Shown: positions 1 through 9,350, counted from the stretch's first letter. The stretch: DNA of 64,000 nt from Actinoplanes sp040639655 (GCF_040639655.1 NZ_JBFAAI010000002.1:372001-436000); one strand, 5' to 3'. Program-made: numbers and translations. The notes: generated by a model not told the origin, from the sequence alone.

Positions 1-321
1 GCGGAGCCGTCCGTTCCACTTCCAGCCCTGAACCAAGCTGATCCCACCGTGGCGGCTACCGCAGTCGATCAGTGATGGGCCACCGTACCTGCGAGCGTTT
101 GAGCGCGAGGCCCTGGCGGCCGAGCGCACCGCCGCGCCCGGTTCCACCTGCGCGCTGCCACCGCGGACGCGGCGACCGGGGAGGGGGCCTGACGGCGTTC
201 CGCGCGGCCCCGGGCTCAGGGTTGAGGAGGAGCGGCACAGCGGTTGGCGATTCGAACGATCTTGGCGGCGAGTCCCGCACCGGTCGATGAAGCCCGGTGG
301 TAACACCCAGCCGGCGGTGTT

Positions 322-353
322 GCTACCGGCGTTGCGGTGACGCCACCGGTAGC
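322..353. terminator. Imperfect hairpin downstream of the TIR-WD40 gene
   Basis: GCTACCGG (322-329) pairs with CCGGTAGC (346-353), and CGT/ACG extend the stem around a small bulge. With the hairpin at 406-428 it probably ends transcription of the minus-strand gene that stops at 435. No U-tract follows. Apart from these hairpins, bases 1-434 show no convincing gene. Confidence 0.4.
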
Positions 354-405
354 CCCCCGAGGAAGCGACCTTCCAGGTCAGTTGGGCCCCTGCGTGGGCC
401 CGGAA

Positions 406-428
406 GGCCGGACCGGGCGGGTCCGGCC
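406..428 (-). terminator. Hairpin just after the TIR-WD40 stop codon
   Basis: GGCCGGAC (406-413) and GTCCGGCC (421-428) form a perfect 8-bp stem with a 7-base loop, starting 7 bases beyond the minus-strand stop at 435. It lacks a U-run, which is common for actinobacterial terminators. Confidence 0.5.
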
Positions 429-434
429 TCTCCG

Positions 435-3400
435 CTAGCCAGGGCAGGTCGGCTGGTACGCCACCTCCGGGATGTAAGCGGCCCACTCGTCCGCCGTGAA
501 ACCGCCACCCGCCGCCTCGCACGCGACCGCTGCGGGTTCGTCCCGTAGGGCGGTCAACGACGAGTAGTCCCACAGCACGGCGCGCCGGCCGCCGGGTTCC
601 CCGCTGGCGGCTGTCAGCGTCCGCCCGTCCGGATGCGGCAGCAACGACTTCGACCCCAGCGAGGCGCGTCGCATCGACGGCATCCGGATCGGGCCGGACA
701 GCTCTCCGACGTCCCAGAACGCCACCGAGCCGTCCTGGGAGCCGGTGGTCAGCGTCCGCCCGTCCGGCCCGAACGCCACCGACCACACCGCGGCTTTGGT
801 GCCGGTCAAGATCGCCTGCCGGCGAGCCCGGCCGGCGAGGTTCCAGACCGCCGCCGTCCGGTCGGCGCTGCCGGTCGCCAGCGTGCGCCCGTCCGGGCTG
901 AACGCTGCGACGAGTACGGCGTCGGAGTGTCCCTTGAGCTTCGTGCGCCGCACCGGCTTGGTCCGGTCGGTCACGTCCCAGAGTACGACCGACCGCCCTT
1001 CGCCGACCGCGACGGTGTGCCCGTCGGGGCTGTAGGTGATGGCCTCGACCCAGTCCTCGCCGTCCAGAATCGATACTGCGGAAGGCCGGTCCGGCTCGCT
1101 GACATCCCAGAGCATGATGGTGTACGCCCCGATGTCGAGAGCGAGCGTGCGCCCGTCCGGGCTGAACGTCATCCGCCCGTCCGGCTCTCCGCCGGGCACC
1201 CCACCGGCTGCCCTCGGCGCCCTCGGGTCGCTGACATCGGTGAGCGTCACCCGCGCGCCGTCCGTCACCCCGCCCGCGGCGATCAGGTCGCCGGACGGGC
1301 TGACGGCCGCCATGCCGATGTCCCCGTCACGGACGCGCACGGTGGCTTGCTCGATCGGGCGGGACCGGTCCGAGACGTCCCACACCGTCGCTGTTCCGTC
1401 GGCGTGCACGGTGGTCAGCCGACGCCCGTCGGGGGTGAGGGCCGCCGTCACCGTCCGCCCGGCGGTCCCGTCCGCCTGGCCGACGGCCGTCGGCTCACCG
1501 TGTGCGACGGCGTTCCACAGGCTGAGCGTGCGGAGGCTGCCGACCGTGGCCAGCGTCCGGCCGTCCGGGCTGAACGACATCGATCCCGGGGAACCGCCCT
1601 GGTCGTTGAGTTCGTGCATGGGGACCGGCGTGTCGGTCAGGTCCCAGAGCCGCGCCGTCCCGTTGTCGTCGCTGCTGGCCATGGTGCGGCCGTCCGGGCT
1701 GAACGCCACGGCGCGGGACCGGGTCGGCGCCGTGGCCACCCGCTGCGGGTTCGCCGGCTTGTCCAGGTGCCAGAACGCCAGGTTCCCCTCCTCGTCGTTG
1801 GTGGCCAGCAGGGGCCGGACCGGGTGGACGGCGACCCGCGCCCAGCTGCCGGGCAGCGTGCCCACCTCGGTGGGGCGGGTACGGTCGGTGATGTCCCAGA
1901 CGATTCCGGGCGCGCCGGCGGTCACCACGCTGCGGCTGTCCGGGCTGAACGCCAGCGGCGCCGGATATCCCTTGGTCTGCCGGGTGAGCAGGGCGGGGCG
2001 GGCGGGGTCGGACACGTCCCACAGCGACCACACGCCGTCGAAGTCGACGACGCCGAGCATCTGCCCGTCCGGGCTGAAAGTGGTCCATTTGCCCATCAGC
2101 TCGGGCACGGTGCCGACCAGTTTCGGATGCGCCGGATCGGACACGTCGAAGAGGTGCGGTGCGAGTTCGTAGGCGCCGGATATCGCGAGCATCCGGCCGT
2201 CCCGGCTGAAGACGGGCTGGGCGGTGAAGAGGAAGCCGTCGAGCGGGGCGAGGCGTACCGGGTTCGCCCGGTCGGACACGCTCCACAACGCCGCAGTGAA
2301 ATCGTCCTCGACGACGGCGATGACGTCGCCGGGCCCGTGCGCGGCGTACCAGGAGTCGTTGATCGTGCCGGCCCGGCGGGTGGAGGTGACGATTCCCGCG
2401 AGTTCCGTGCGGGCCTCGGTGCCCGGCTGGATCCGCTGTGCGGCGATTCCCAGTCGCAACGCCGTCATCGGGTCGTTGTCGATCGTGGCTTTCGCCTGGT
2501 TGATCAAACGTCGCCCGGTGGTGACCTTCTTCTGTTCCTCGGCGTTGGCCTGCTGTCGGCGGGCCTCCTCCGCGGCTTCCTCCGCCTTCCGCTGGTTCTG
2601 CTCGGCGATGGCCTTCTGCCGGCGGGCCTCCGCCTCGGCCTCCTCGGCCATCCGCTGCTGTTGCTGGGCGTTGCGCCGCTGCCGTTCGGTCTCCGCGGCG
2701 GCCTCCTCAGCGAGACGTTGCTGCTGCTCCGCGATGATCCGCTGGCCTGTCGCCTCGCGCGACGACTGCAGCGCCAGTTCACGTTGCTCCCGGGCCACCG
2801 CCTCCTGCTGCCGGGCCAGCGCCTGGGCGCGTTTCGCCAGCTCCTGCTGGCGGCGTGCGGCCTTCTCATGCCGTTCTGCTTCGGCCGCCGCCTGCTGCGC
2901 CGCGCCTTGCTGTTCCCGGGCTCGTTTCTCCTGCTGTTTGCGTTCGGTGGTGGCGGCGCGTGCCCGGGCCTCCTGTGCGTACGCGTTCTTCTCCTGGCGG
3001 CGAGCTTCCTCGGCGTACCTCTCGGCCTCGCCACGCTGGTGTGACGCGTCCTGTTGCTGGCGCTGCGCCTCCACCACCGCGGCCGTGGCCCGGTCGGCGT
3101 TGTGGTCCGCGAGCACGGCGGTCCCGGAGGCCACCATGGTCAGCAGTGCGACGGCCGCCACCGCCACCCGGCGCAGCCGGCGGCCCTGCCGGTGCTGGCG
3201 GAGATCCTCGCTCTCCAGCTCGTCCTTGCTGACCCCGTGCATGGGTGCGGCCAGCTCGGCGATCGCGGCCCGGAAGCGGGTGTCGCGCAGGTTCAGCTTC
3301 CGGTCGTCGTGCGCCCAGCGCAGGTCGAGGAAGAGCGGCTCCTCGGCGAAGACGCCACGGAGAGCGTCGGGCACGGCCGTGGAGTCCGCGGACAGATCGC

Positions 3401-3737
3401 CGTGCTCCGCGTCCCACCGCCACTCGCCGTCGGTCACCACGGGCAGAATCCGGCCGGCCGGTTTCGTCGCGATCCAGTACTCGATCTCCCGGTTCACCCA
3501 CGGCGACCGGGCCGCCGCCGGCGAGGCGAGCAGCACGAACCACTCCGAGCCGTCCAGCGCCTTCTGGATCGACGACCACAGCCCGGGCGTCACCGACAGG
3601 CCGGTCTGGTCGCGGAAGATCCACAATGCCCGGCGGCGATGCCAGGGCTTCGCGAGCCGGTGCAGTCCACGCTGAACCGCCGGGGCCAGCTTCCCGTCCG
3701 CGGCGTGGCTGTACGAGATGAAGCCGTTGAAGCTCAT
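435..3737 (-). CDS. TIR domain / transmembrane / coiled-coil / WD40 protein
   Basis: This 1100-residue protein starts with a TIR domain (about 3-160; FISYSH box, then SPWVNREIEYW carrying the candidate catalytic Glu84). One membrane helix follows (about 190-210), then a very long Q/E/A/R-rich coiled coil (212-410) and a propeller region with repeated FSPDGR(T/M)LA blades (about 455-1090). The ATG at 3737 is chosen because the TIR fold begins there; the frame stays open for 60 more codons but that stretch is low-complexity. TIR domains in bacteria often cleave NAD or signal in defence. A TIR enzyme tethered to a WD40 sensor by a membrane helix suggests a stress or phage sensor. Function is inferred; no partner gene is adjacent. 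Confidence 0.85.
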   Translation of the reverse strand: MSFNGFISYSHAADGKLAPAVQRGLHRLAKPWHRRRALWIFRDQTGLSVTPGLWSSIQKALDGSEWFVLLASPAAARSPWVNREIEYWIATKPAGRILPVVTDGEWRWDAEHGDLSADSTAVPDALRGVFAEEPLFLDLRWAHDDRKLNLRDTRFRAAIAELAAPMHGVSKDELESEDLRQHRQGRRLRRVAVAAVALLTMVASGTAVLADHNADRATAAVVEAQRQQQDASHQRGEAERYAEEARRQEKNAYAQEARARAATTERKQQEKRAREQQGAAQQAAAEAERHEKAARRQQELAKRAQALARQQEAVAREQRELALQSSREATGQRIIAEQQQRLAEEAAAETERQRRNAQQQQRMAEEAEAEARRQKAIAEQNQRKAEEAAEEARRQQANAEEQKKVTTGRRLINQAKATIDNDPMTALRLGIAAQRIQPGTEARTELAGIVTSTRRAGTINDSWYAAHGPGDVIAVVEDDFTAALWSVSDRANPVRLAPLDGFLFTAQPVFSRDGRMLAISGAYELAPHLFDVSDPAHPKLVGTVPELMGKWTTFSPDGQMLGVVDFDGVWSLWDVSDPARPALLTRQTKGYPAPLAFSPDSRSVVTAGAPGIVWDITDRTRPTEVGTLPGSWARVAVHPVRPLLATNDEEGNLAFWHLDKPANPQRVATAPTRSRAVAFSPDGRTMASSDDNGTARLWDLTDTPVPMHELNDQGGSPGSMSFSPDGRTLATVGSLRTLSLWNAVAHGEPTAVGQADGTAGRTVTAALTPDGRRLTTVHADGTATVWDVSDRSRPIEQATVRVRDGDIGMAAVSPSGDLIAAGGVTDGARVTLTDVSDPRAPRAAGGVPGGEPDGRMTFSPDGRTLALDIGAYTIMLWDVSEPDRPSAVSILDGEDWVEAITYSPDGHTVAVGEGRSVVLWDVTDRTKPVRRTKLKGHSDAVLVAAFSPDGRTLATGSADRTAAVWNLAGRARRQAILTGTKAAVWSVAFGPDGRTLTTGSQDGSVAFWDVGELSGPIRMPSMRRASLGSKSLLPHPDGRTLTAASGEPGGRRAVLWDYSSLTALRDEPAAVACEAAGGGFTADEWAAYIPEVAYQPTCPG

Positions 3738-3989
3738 GCCGTTCCTGTCGTCGTTCGTCAACGCCGACCGATTGTGCACGCCGGGGACGATCGACGGAAT
3801 CCGGTGTTCCGCAGGCCGGCCCGGCTGCAGAGTTCCGCGCCGTCGCGGGATCGGCGTCGGGTAGGACGCGATGAGTGTCGAGTGCGACCCGGTAGCGCTT
3901 GTTCGTGGGGTCGCCATCTTCGATCGTCTGGCGCCAGGTACGGCAAACGGTCCCTCTCGTGCTGGAGAAGGACCGTCGGGCGATGGCGA

Positions 3990-4310
3990 TCAGGCAGCGT
4001 CCGCGTGCCGTCGGCGCTGGTAGCTCTCATGATGACGGCGGGCGTCCTCAAGCTGGTCCTCGAGAATGATGATCCGGCAGGCCGCTTCCAGGGCGGTGCC
4101 GCGGCCGACCATCTCCCGAGCCCGTGCGGCCAGGCGCAACTGGTAGCGGGAGTAACGGCGATGCCCGCCGGCGGACCGGAACGGGGTGATCAGTTTCGCC
4201 TCGTCGAGGCGGCGCAGGAAATCCGGCGAGGCGCCGGTGATCTCCGCGGCGCGACCCATCGTGTAGGCGGGGTAGTCCTCGTCGTCGAGCATGTCATCCG
4301 GTTGGGCCAT
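3990..4310 (-). CDS. Small MerR-like transcriptional regulator
   Basis: 106 residues. The N-terminal half is a MerR-type winged helix (TMGRAAEITGASPDFLRRLDE, then the wing sequence FRSAGGHRRYSRYQL). The C-terminus is a short helix (LEDQLEDARRHHESYQRR) that probably dimerises; there is no effector domain and no cysteines for metal sensing. ATG 4310 is preceded by GGAGG at a 6-base spacing, so the start is firm. Targets are unknown. It lies between the TIR-WD40 gene and a long non-coding region and could control either. Confidence 0.85.
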   Translation of the reverse strand: MAQPDDMLDDEDYPAYTMGRAAEITGASPDFLRRLDEAKLITPFRSAGGHRRYSRYQLRLAARAREMVGRGTALEAACRIIILEDQLEDARRHHESYQRRRHADAA

Positions 4311-4330
4311 ACAGGTACCTCCATGACGAG

Positions 4331-4357
4331 GGCCCCGGCGCAAGAAGCGCCGGGGCC
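4331..4357. terminator. Strong GC hairpin in the leader of the MerR-like gene
   Basis: GGCCCCGGCGC (4331-4341) and GCGCCGGGGCC (4347-4357) form a perfect 11-bp stem with the loop AAGAA. Its near edge is 20 bases upstream of the ATG at 4310. It could be an attenuator of that gene, or a terminator for transcription from either side. Confidence 0.5.
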
Positions 4358-5105
4358 CGGGGTTGCGGGTTTACTACACCATCTACCGACAGGTTCGTCG
4401 GCTTGTCGTATCCGCACCGGCCGCCAACTGCAGCGGCTTGAAGTGCGAGGATCGCATAAGCGTGACCGGAGACCACCTCACGTTCGATGGAGACTGCGGT
4501 GTCCACCCCAGAACCGGAACTGCGTCCTGACGGCGGGCGATCCAACGGTGCTGAACCCTCCCTTTCCTCTGCTTCCATTACCTGTACTGCTGTCCTGCCA
4601 TCTGCCGGTGCCGGAACCCCACGCAAACTTCATGGCCCCGCTCACGTACGGCAGATCTTTCCTTCATCAGGCAGAGCCCCGAACATGCCCTGGCCCTACC
4701 TGCACGCCCTGACCTGGAATTACGTCAAGGTCTTGACTACCAACTGCTACTGACTTGCCACTTGCGGTACTGCATACTTCCGATCCGCTTCTCGTCAGGC
4801 AGAACCCCGAACGTGCCTCGGCCCTGCCTGCATGCCCTGACCTGGAATTACGTCAGGGTCTTGCCTTGCCACTGCGTTGTCTTGCCTGGAATGCGGTCAT
4901 GCACTCCATCGCAGTCCCGAGCGAGCCACGAATGATCCGGGCCCTGCTTGACGCTCGGCCTGCTACGTCTGCGTCTTCAACGATCTTTGCTGTCAACGAG
5001 AGAAACACTAACCGACCCCGCCAAGAAAGTCTAGTCGCCGCAACACAGGTTTTCTGAACCACGGCACCCACCTTGAACAGCCCACCACCGCATCGCCTCA
5101 TGCTA
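4358..5105. other. Apparently non-coding stretch
   Basis: About 750 bases lower in GC than the rest of the window. The frames open here lack ribosome sites and recognisable domains. The only structure seen is the duplicated element at 4665-4865. Confidence 0.5.
4665..4865. repeat. Two copies of a 73-bp non-coding element
   Basis: Bases 4665-4737 recur at 4793-4865 (offset 128). I count 9 differences in 73, of which 8 are transitions. The shared core includes CTGACCTGGAATTACGTCA. No terminal inverted repeats or target duplications are visible. It could be a decayed duplication or paired protein-binding sites. Confidence 0.75.
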
Positions 5106-5128
5106 ATGAAAGTCGATGTCGTGTTCAT
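5106..5128. promoter_or_regulatory. Possible Zur-like half-site pair
   Basis: ATGAA (5106-5110) and TTCAT (5124-5128) form an inverted repeat about 107 bases before the first anchored-repeat gene. It is weaker than the site at 5191 and is listed only as a possible second operator. Confidence 0.25.
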
Positions 5129-5190
5129 CGCCACTCGATCCACACGCGACGCCCGGTCGGATTTCCGAGGCACCCTGCTACTGTCCAGCC

Positions 5191-5209
5191 GAAAACGAGA
5201 TTCGTTTTC
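5191..5209. promoter_or_regulatory. Palindromic operator, Zur-like, before the surface-protein gene
   Basis: GAAAACGAGATTCGTTTTC is a perfect 8-bp inverted repeat around GAT. Read on the minus strand it begins ATGAAAACGA, resembling the TGAAAAT...TTTCA half-sites of actinobacterial Zur boxes and the sites at 9348 and 18240. It lies 26 bases before the GTG start, where a repressor would block transcription. Assignment to Zur is inference. Confidence 0.6.
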
Positions 5210-5234
5210 ATTAACTCGTGAAGGGAGACGATGC

Positions 5235-6704
5235 GTGAAGAGACCCTCCACAGGGGTCGCGTCCACCATCGCTGGTCTTGCCCTGGCCACGACGACCCTG
5301 TTCAGCGCCTCCCCCGCACTGGCCGCCGAACCGGTCGTGCTCGCCAAAGGGCACACCGACGCCGTCGATGTGCGCTATGACGGTGGCGAACTGACCCTGA
5401 AGGTCAAGGACGACACGGTGAGCCCCGCGGTGGTGCGCGACCCGGCCGACGTCACGTTCCAGGTGCTGCCCGCGGCCGAGACCGTTGTGCCGGACCTGCC
5501 GGCGTTCTCGTTCCTCGGCGCGCCCGGGAGCAAGATCTGGATGCTGCCGCAGGTCCAGGACCCGGCTCTGCTCTGGCCCGGCTGGAACACCAATTCTCTG
5601 AGCTCAGGCGTCTTCGCCGGCGACAAGATCGGCATCAGCCTGGTCGGAGTGGACGGCCCCGGTGACGTGACCCTGTTCGACACCAACTCCCTCGGTACGC
5701 CGAACATCAAGTTCCGCAGCAACGACGGCCTGCCCGACCGGCTCGACGTGCCGGTGCACACCCACGCCCACGCCGGGTGGGTGTTCTCCGCGACCGGGAC
5801 CTACACGCTGAAATTCCAGGCCGACGCCACGCTGGCCGACGGGACCACGCTGACCACGGGGCCGGTCGACTACCGGTTCGTCGTCGGTGACCTCCAGGCC
5901 GGGGGCGGCGACCTGAGCCTCGGCATCTCCGGCATGTCGGAGGGCGAGTACCAGCCAGGCGACACCGTCACGCTGCAGGCGGTGCAGTCCCCGCAGGGGC
6001 CGCTGACGCAGTACCAGTGGTTCAGCAAGAAGCCGGCCGAGGACGAGTTCACGCCGATCGAGGGCGAGACCGGCGCGTCGTACACCTTCACCGCGACGCG
6101 AGCCCTCAACGGCAGCCAGTACGTCGTCAAGCTGTACGACGGTGACAAGGCCGTGGCCACCAGCATCGAGGCCTGGCTGTGGGTGGCCTTCCCGCCGGAG
6201 GGCAGCAGCGCCGCAAAATCCGTGACCGCCACCATCAACGCGTCCGAAGGTGCGCTCGTGATCAGCGTCGATCCCGAGAACCGTGCCGTCGCCCTGCCCG
6301 CGGCCGTGCTGTCCGCGGCCGGTGACCGGTGGGAGAGCACCGGCGCCCTCAAGCCGGTCACGGTGACCGACACCCGCGCGGCCCAGCCCGGCTGGACCGC
6401 ATCGGGGCAGGTAGCCGACGGGTTCAAGACCGAGGACGGCAAGACCTTCACCGGCGGCTATCTCGGCTGGACGCCCAGCATCACCCAGCAGGGCAGCCAG
6501 CAGGGGGTGATCGCCGGGCCGGTCGCCCACCCGTACGGCACCGTCCAGCCGTACACCGGCCTCGGTGGCAGCGCCGTGCTGGCGTCCGCGCCGAACGGCA
6601 AGGGCCTGGGCACCGCCCAGCTCGACGCGGCCCTGAAGCTGAGCGTTCCGACCGACACGGCGGCCGGCACCTACACCGGCACCCTGACCCTGACCGCCAT
6701 CTGA
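5235..6704 (+). CDS. Secreted anchored-repeat surface protein with Ig-like C-terminal module
   Basis: 489 residues. A signal peptide ending ASPALA precedes one actinobacterial anchored-repeat domain (choice-of-anchor M / TIGR03769 type, about 33-220) with GHTDAVDV near the start, WPGWN in the middle and HTHAHAGWVF near the end. A second module (about 225-489; YQPGDTVTLQAVQSPQGPL...) is nearly duplicated at the end of the protein at 14850-18065. No LPXTG or membrane anchor is present. The GTG at 5235 is chosen for AAGGGAG (5221-5227) and for the signal peptide starting there. The His motifs suggest metal binding; with the ABC genes downstream I infer zinc capture. Confidence 0.85.
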   Translation: MKRPSTGVASTIAGLALATTTLFSASPALAAEPVVLAKGHTDAVDVRYDGGELTLKVKDDTVSPAVVRDPADVTFQVLPAAETVVPDLPAFSFLGAPGSKIWMLPQVQDPALLWPGWNTNSLSSGVFAGDKIGISLVGVDGPGDVTLFDTNSLGTPNIKFRSNDGLPDRLDVPVHTHAHAGWVFSATGTYTLKFQADATLADGTTLTTGPVDYRFVVGDLQAGGGDLSLGISGMSEGEYQPGDTVTLQAVQSPQGPLTQYQWFSKKPAEDEFTPIEGETGASYTFTATRALNGSQYVVKLYDGDKAVATSIEAWLWVAFPPEGSSAAKSVTATINASEGALVISVDPENRAVALPAAVLSAAGDRWESTGALKPVTVTDTRAAQPGWTASGQVADGFKTEDGKTFTGGYLGWTPSITQQGSQQGVIAGPVAHPYGTVQPYTGLGGSAVLASAPNGKGLGTAQLDAALKLSVPTDTAAGTYTGTLTLTAI

Positions 6705-6708
6705 AGAC

Positions 6709-6753
6709 GTCGCGGGGCGGCCGGCCGTGACCCCCGTGCGGCCGCCCCGCGAC
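6709..6753 (+). terminator. 15-bp hairpin between surface-protein genes
   Basis: A perfect 15-bp stem (6709-6723 with 6739-6753; arms start GTCGCGGGGCGG) around a 15-base loop, five bases after the stop codon at 6704. It is probably a partial terminator that lets the first gene be made in excess over the next one. Confidence 0.6.
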
Positions 6754-6777
6754 CCCGGGCGAACGAAAGACCCCCTC

Positions 6778-7824
6778 ATGCGTACCCGCATCGCCGCAGC
6801 CGTCCTGGCTCTGGCCACCCTCACGCTCCCCGCGCCGGTCCCGGCCGCGCCGGGAAGCGGCTCGCTGACATGGTCGGTATCACCCTCGGGCCCGAAGGGA
6901 CCGAACGGGCGGCCGGCACTGGATTACAAACTCGACCCCGGCGCCATCGTCACCGACCACGTCGCCGTCACCAATCACTCGAAGCAGCCGCTGACCCTGC
7001 GCCTCTACGCCCACGACGCCTTCACCACCACGGGCGGCGGGTTCGACCTGCGGGCCGGTAACGCCACGCCCACCGACGCGGGGCTGTGGATCAAGCTAGG
7101 CCGGCAGCGGATCACCCTGCCGGCATCCTCGCGGGTCGTCGTGCCGTTCACCCTCACCGTCCCGGCCAACGCCACGCCCGGTGACCACGCGGCCGGTGTT
7201 GTCGCCTCCCTGGTCGCCGGCACCACCGACGCCGCCGGTAACAAGGTCTCCGTCGACCACCGGGTCGGCAGCCGCGTCTACCTGCGCGTCACCGGTCCGC
7301 TGCAACCCTCGCTCACCGTGACCGACGTGCAGATCAGGACGGCGACGTCGTGGAACCCTCTGAAGCTGCCGCGCGTCACGGCGACGTTCACCATTGCCAA
7401 CACCGGCAACGTACGCCTGGGCGGCGCCCCGTCGGCCCAGATCGAGGGGCCGTTCGGCCTGGGCGTCCGAACCACCACGGCAACCGCCGTCCCGGAGATC
7501 CTGCCCGGCGGCTCGCTGACCACGACGGTCGCGCTGAACTCGGTCCCTCCCCTGTTCCAGGAGCGGTTGACACTCGAGATCCGGCCCGCGCCCGCCGACG
7601 GCCGCACCGTCGATCCGGCGCCGGTCCGTGCGGCGTCCCAGCATGTCCTCTGGCTGATGCCGTGGCCGCAACTGGCCCTCATCGCCCTCGCCACCGCTCT
7701 GCTCGTCGCCTGGCTGTACGCCCGCCGCCGCCGCAACCGTCGCATGCGGGCGGCCCTCGCCGCCGCCGAGAAACGCGGGCGCGAACAGGCGACCGCAACA
7801 CTCGAGAAGGAAGGAACCCGATGA
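6778..7824 (+). CDS. DUF916-like secreted membrane-anchored protein
   Basis: 348 residues: signal peptide (1-24), two beta-rich domains (about 28-280) and one C-terminal membrane helix (WPQLALIALATALLVAWLYA) followed by a basic cytoplasmic tail. Phrases such as YKLDPGAIVTDHVAVTNHSKQPLTL and VPANATPGDHAAGVV match the DUF916 / WxL peptidoglycan-binding group, so it probably tethers the surface proteins to the wall. ATG 6778 starts the signal peptide. The stop overlaps the next start (ATGA), so the two are translationally coupled. Confidence 0.8.
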   Translation: MRTRIAAAVLALATLTLPAPVPAAPGSGSLTWSVSPSGPKGPNGRPALDYKLDPGAIVTDHVAVTNHSKQPLTLRLYAHDAFTTTGGGFDLRAGNATPTDAGLWIKLGRQRITLPASSRVVVPFTLTVPANATPGDHAAGVVASLVAGTTDAAGNKVSVDHRVGSRVYLRVTGPLQPSLTVTDVQIRTATSWNPLKLPRVTATFTIANTGNVRLGGAPSAQIEGPFGLGVRTTTATAVPEILPGGSLTTTVALNSVPPLFQERLTLEIRPAPADGRTVDPAPVRAASQHVLWLMPWPQLALIALATALLVAWLYARRRRNRRMRAALAAAEKRGREQATATLEKEGTR

Positions 7825-9350
7825 CCCGCCGGAGAAACAGCCGTCTGCGGAAGACCGTCGCCGTCGCCACCACGTCGTTGACGGTGGCGTTGAGCGCGGG
7901 TCACCCGGCTGTCGCGGCCACGCCTGCCGACGGCGCCGACCTGGTGGCACTATCGGTCGAGTCCGGCGAGCTGCGGCTGAGCTTCCGCAGCGACGGGCGG
8001 ACCGACACCGATCCGCAGTCGGTGCGGTTCACCGCCTCGGGGTCACCGGTCGGCGTCATCCCCGACGACCCGGCCTTCGCGTTTCTCGGCCGTCCCGGCG
8101 CGCCGGTGTGGTCGTTGCAGGACGGCTCGCCGTTCTCCACCTTCGACACCACCGCGATCGCCAAGGGCGAGGTGGCTCTGGAACTGGCCTCGGTGCAGGG
8201 ACCCGGCGCATTCGCCGCCTACACCCTCTCCGCGTGGGGCCGGCCCACCCTGCTGCTCGACAGTGACGACCGGCGGAGCACCCGGCTGCCGGCCGGTCAA
8301 CGGGTGGGCGGCGTCGTATGGCTGTTCGACGCCGTCGGGGAATACCGGGTGACGCTGCGGGCGACGTCGCGCACCGGCACGAAGACGCTGCGGGACGAGG
8401 CGGTCTACACCGTGTCGGTACCCACCGGGGCCGAGGCCGCTCCGGAAGGCCGGACACCCCCGGTACGCGAGGCCGCACCGTCCACCACGGTGCCCGCGGA
8501 GTCCACCGCCGCGAAGAAGGCAGCGGCGGCGACCTCCGCCCCCACCGCTACCGGTAAGAAGGTGATCTCGGACGGACACGTCGACATGGGTCCCCAACTC
8601 GGCGGCGGCAAGCTGACGATCCGGCTGAAGGACGACAGCACCACTCCCCCGACCTGGCGTGAGCTGGCGGACGTGACGCTCAAGGTCACCGACAAGGCGA
8701 AGATCGACGTGCCGGCCGGCGCCGGGTACGCGTTTCTCGGCAAGGCCGGCGACAAGGTGTACCTGCTGCCGCAGTCACAGCAGTCCGGGATCGTCTGGCC
8801 CGGCTGGAACACCCAGCACGAATCCGTGGTCAAGGGCACCAAGGGCAACATCACCTGGCGTCTCCAGCAGGTCAGCGGCCCGGGTCAGTTCAAGCTGTTC
8901 CTGACCGGCTCGTTCGGCACGCCCGAGGTGATCTTCGACTCGGGCGGGCCACTGCCACAGCAGCTCGGCGTCGCGCCGAATACCCATGCGCACGGCAACT
9001 GGGCCTTCACCAAGGCCGGCGTCTACAGGCTCACGGTGGGCATGACCGCCACCACAACCGCCGGCAAGAGCGTTTCGGACACCAGAACCCTGACCGTCGC
9101 CGTGGGCGACTCGACCGACGCGGGCAGCGGGACCGGCAACACCGGCAGTGACGGGAACGGCGCCGGTTCGGGTGCGGGTTCGGATGGCGGCGGCGACAGC
9201 GGCGGCGGGAATCTGGCCAGAACCGGCACGGACATCATGTCGATCACCGGCGGCGGCGCACTGCTGCTCACCGCGGGCACGGTCGCCGTACTCCTCGCCC
9301 GGCGGCGGCGAAGCGAGCCCGGTCACGTGTCCACTCCCGACCCTTCCTAA
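7821..9350 (+). CDS. Two-domain anchored-repeat wall protein with LAXTG sorting signal
   Basis: 509 residues with a signal peptide and two anchored-repeat domains. The first (about 38-210) is degenerate: its GHxD and HxHxxW histidines are gone (GGVVWLF stands in place). The second (about 245-430) is intact (DGHVDMG, WPGWNT, NTHAHGNWAF). A Gly/Ser/Asp-rich spacer leads to LARTG, a hydrophobic helix and RRRR. This is a sortase signal of the LAXTG type used by class E sortases of high-GC Gram-positives. No sortase gene is in the window. It resembles the 'ABC transporter-associated repeat protein' family (TIGR03773 type). Confidence 0.85.
   Translation: MTRRRNSRLRKTVAVATTSLTVALSAGHPAVAATPADGADLVALSVESGELRLSFRSDGRTDTDPQSVRFTASGSPVGVIPDDPAFAFLGRPGAPVWSLQDGSPFSTFDTTAIAKGEVALELASVQGPGAFAAYTLSAWGRPTLLLDSDDRRSTRLPAGQRVGGVVWLFDAVGEYRVTLRATSRTGTKTLRDEAVYTVSVPTGAEAAPEGRTPPVREAAPSTTVPAESTAAKKAAAATSAPTATGKKVISDGHVDMGPQLGGGKLTIRLKDDSTTPPTWRELADVTLKVTDKAKIDVPAGAGYAFLGKAGDKVYLLPQSQQSGIVWPGWNTQHESVVKGTKGNITWRLQQVSGPGQFKLFLTGSFGTPEVIFDSGGPLPQQLGVAPNTHAHGNWAFTKAGVYRLTVGMTATTTAGKSVSDTRTLTVAVGDSTDAGSGTGNTGSDGNGAGSGAGSDGGGDSGGGNLARTGTDIMSITGGGALLLTAGTVAVLLARRRRSEPGHVSTPDPS

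Noticed and set aside
633..3044. Very long open frame on the plus strand opposite the TIR-WD40 gene
   Set aside because: It mirrors the repeated blades of the minus-strand gene, has Arg/Pro/Val-rich composition and no domain. It is a high-GC antisense artefact.
4487..5057. Short plus-strand frames in the gene-poor stretch
   Set aside because: No ribosome sites, no recognisable sequence, and one crosses the duplicated 73-bp element in different frames.
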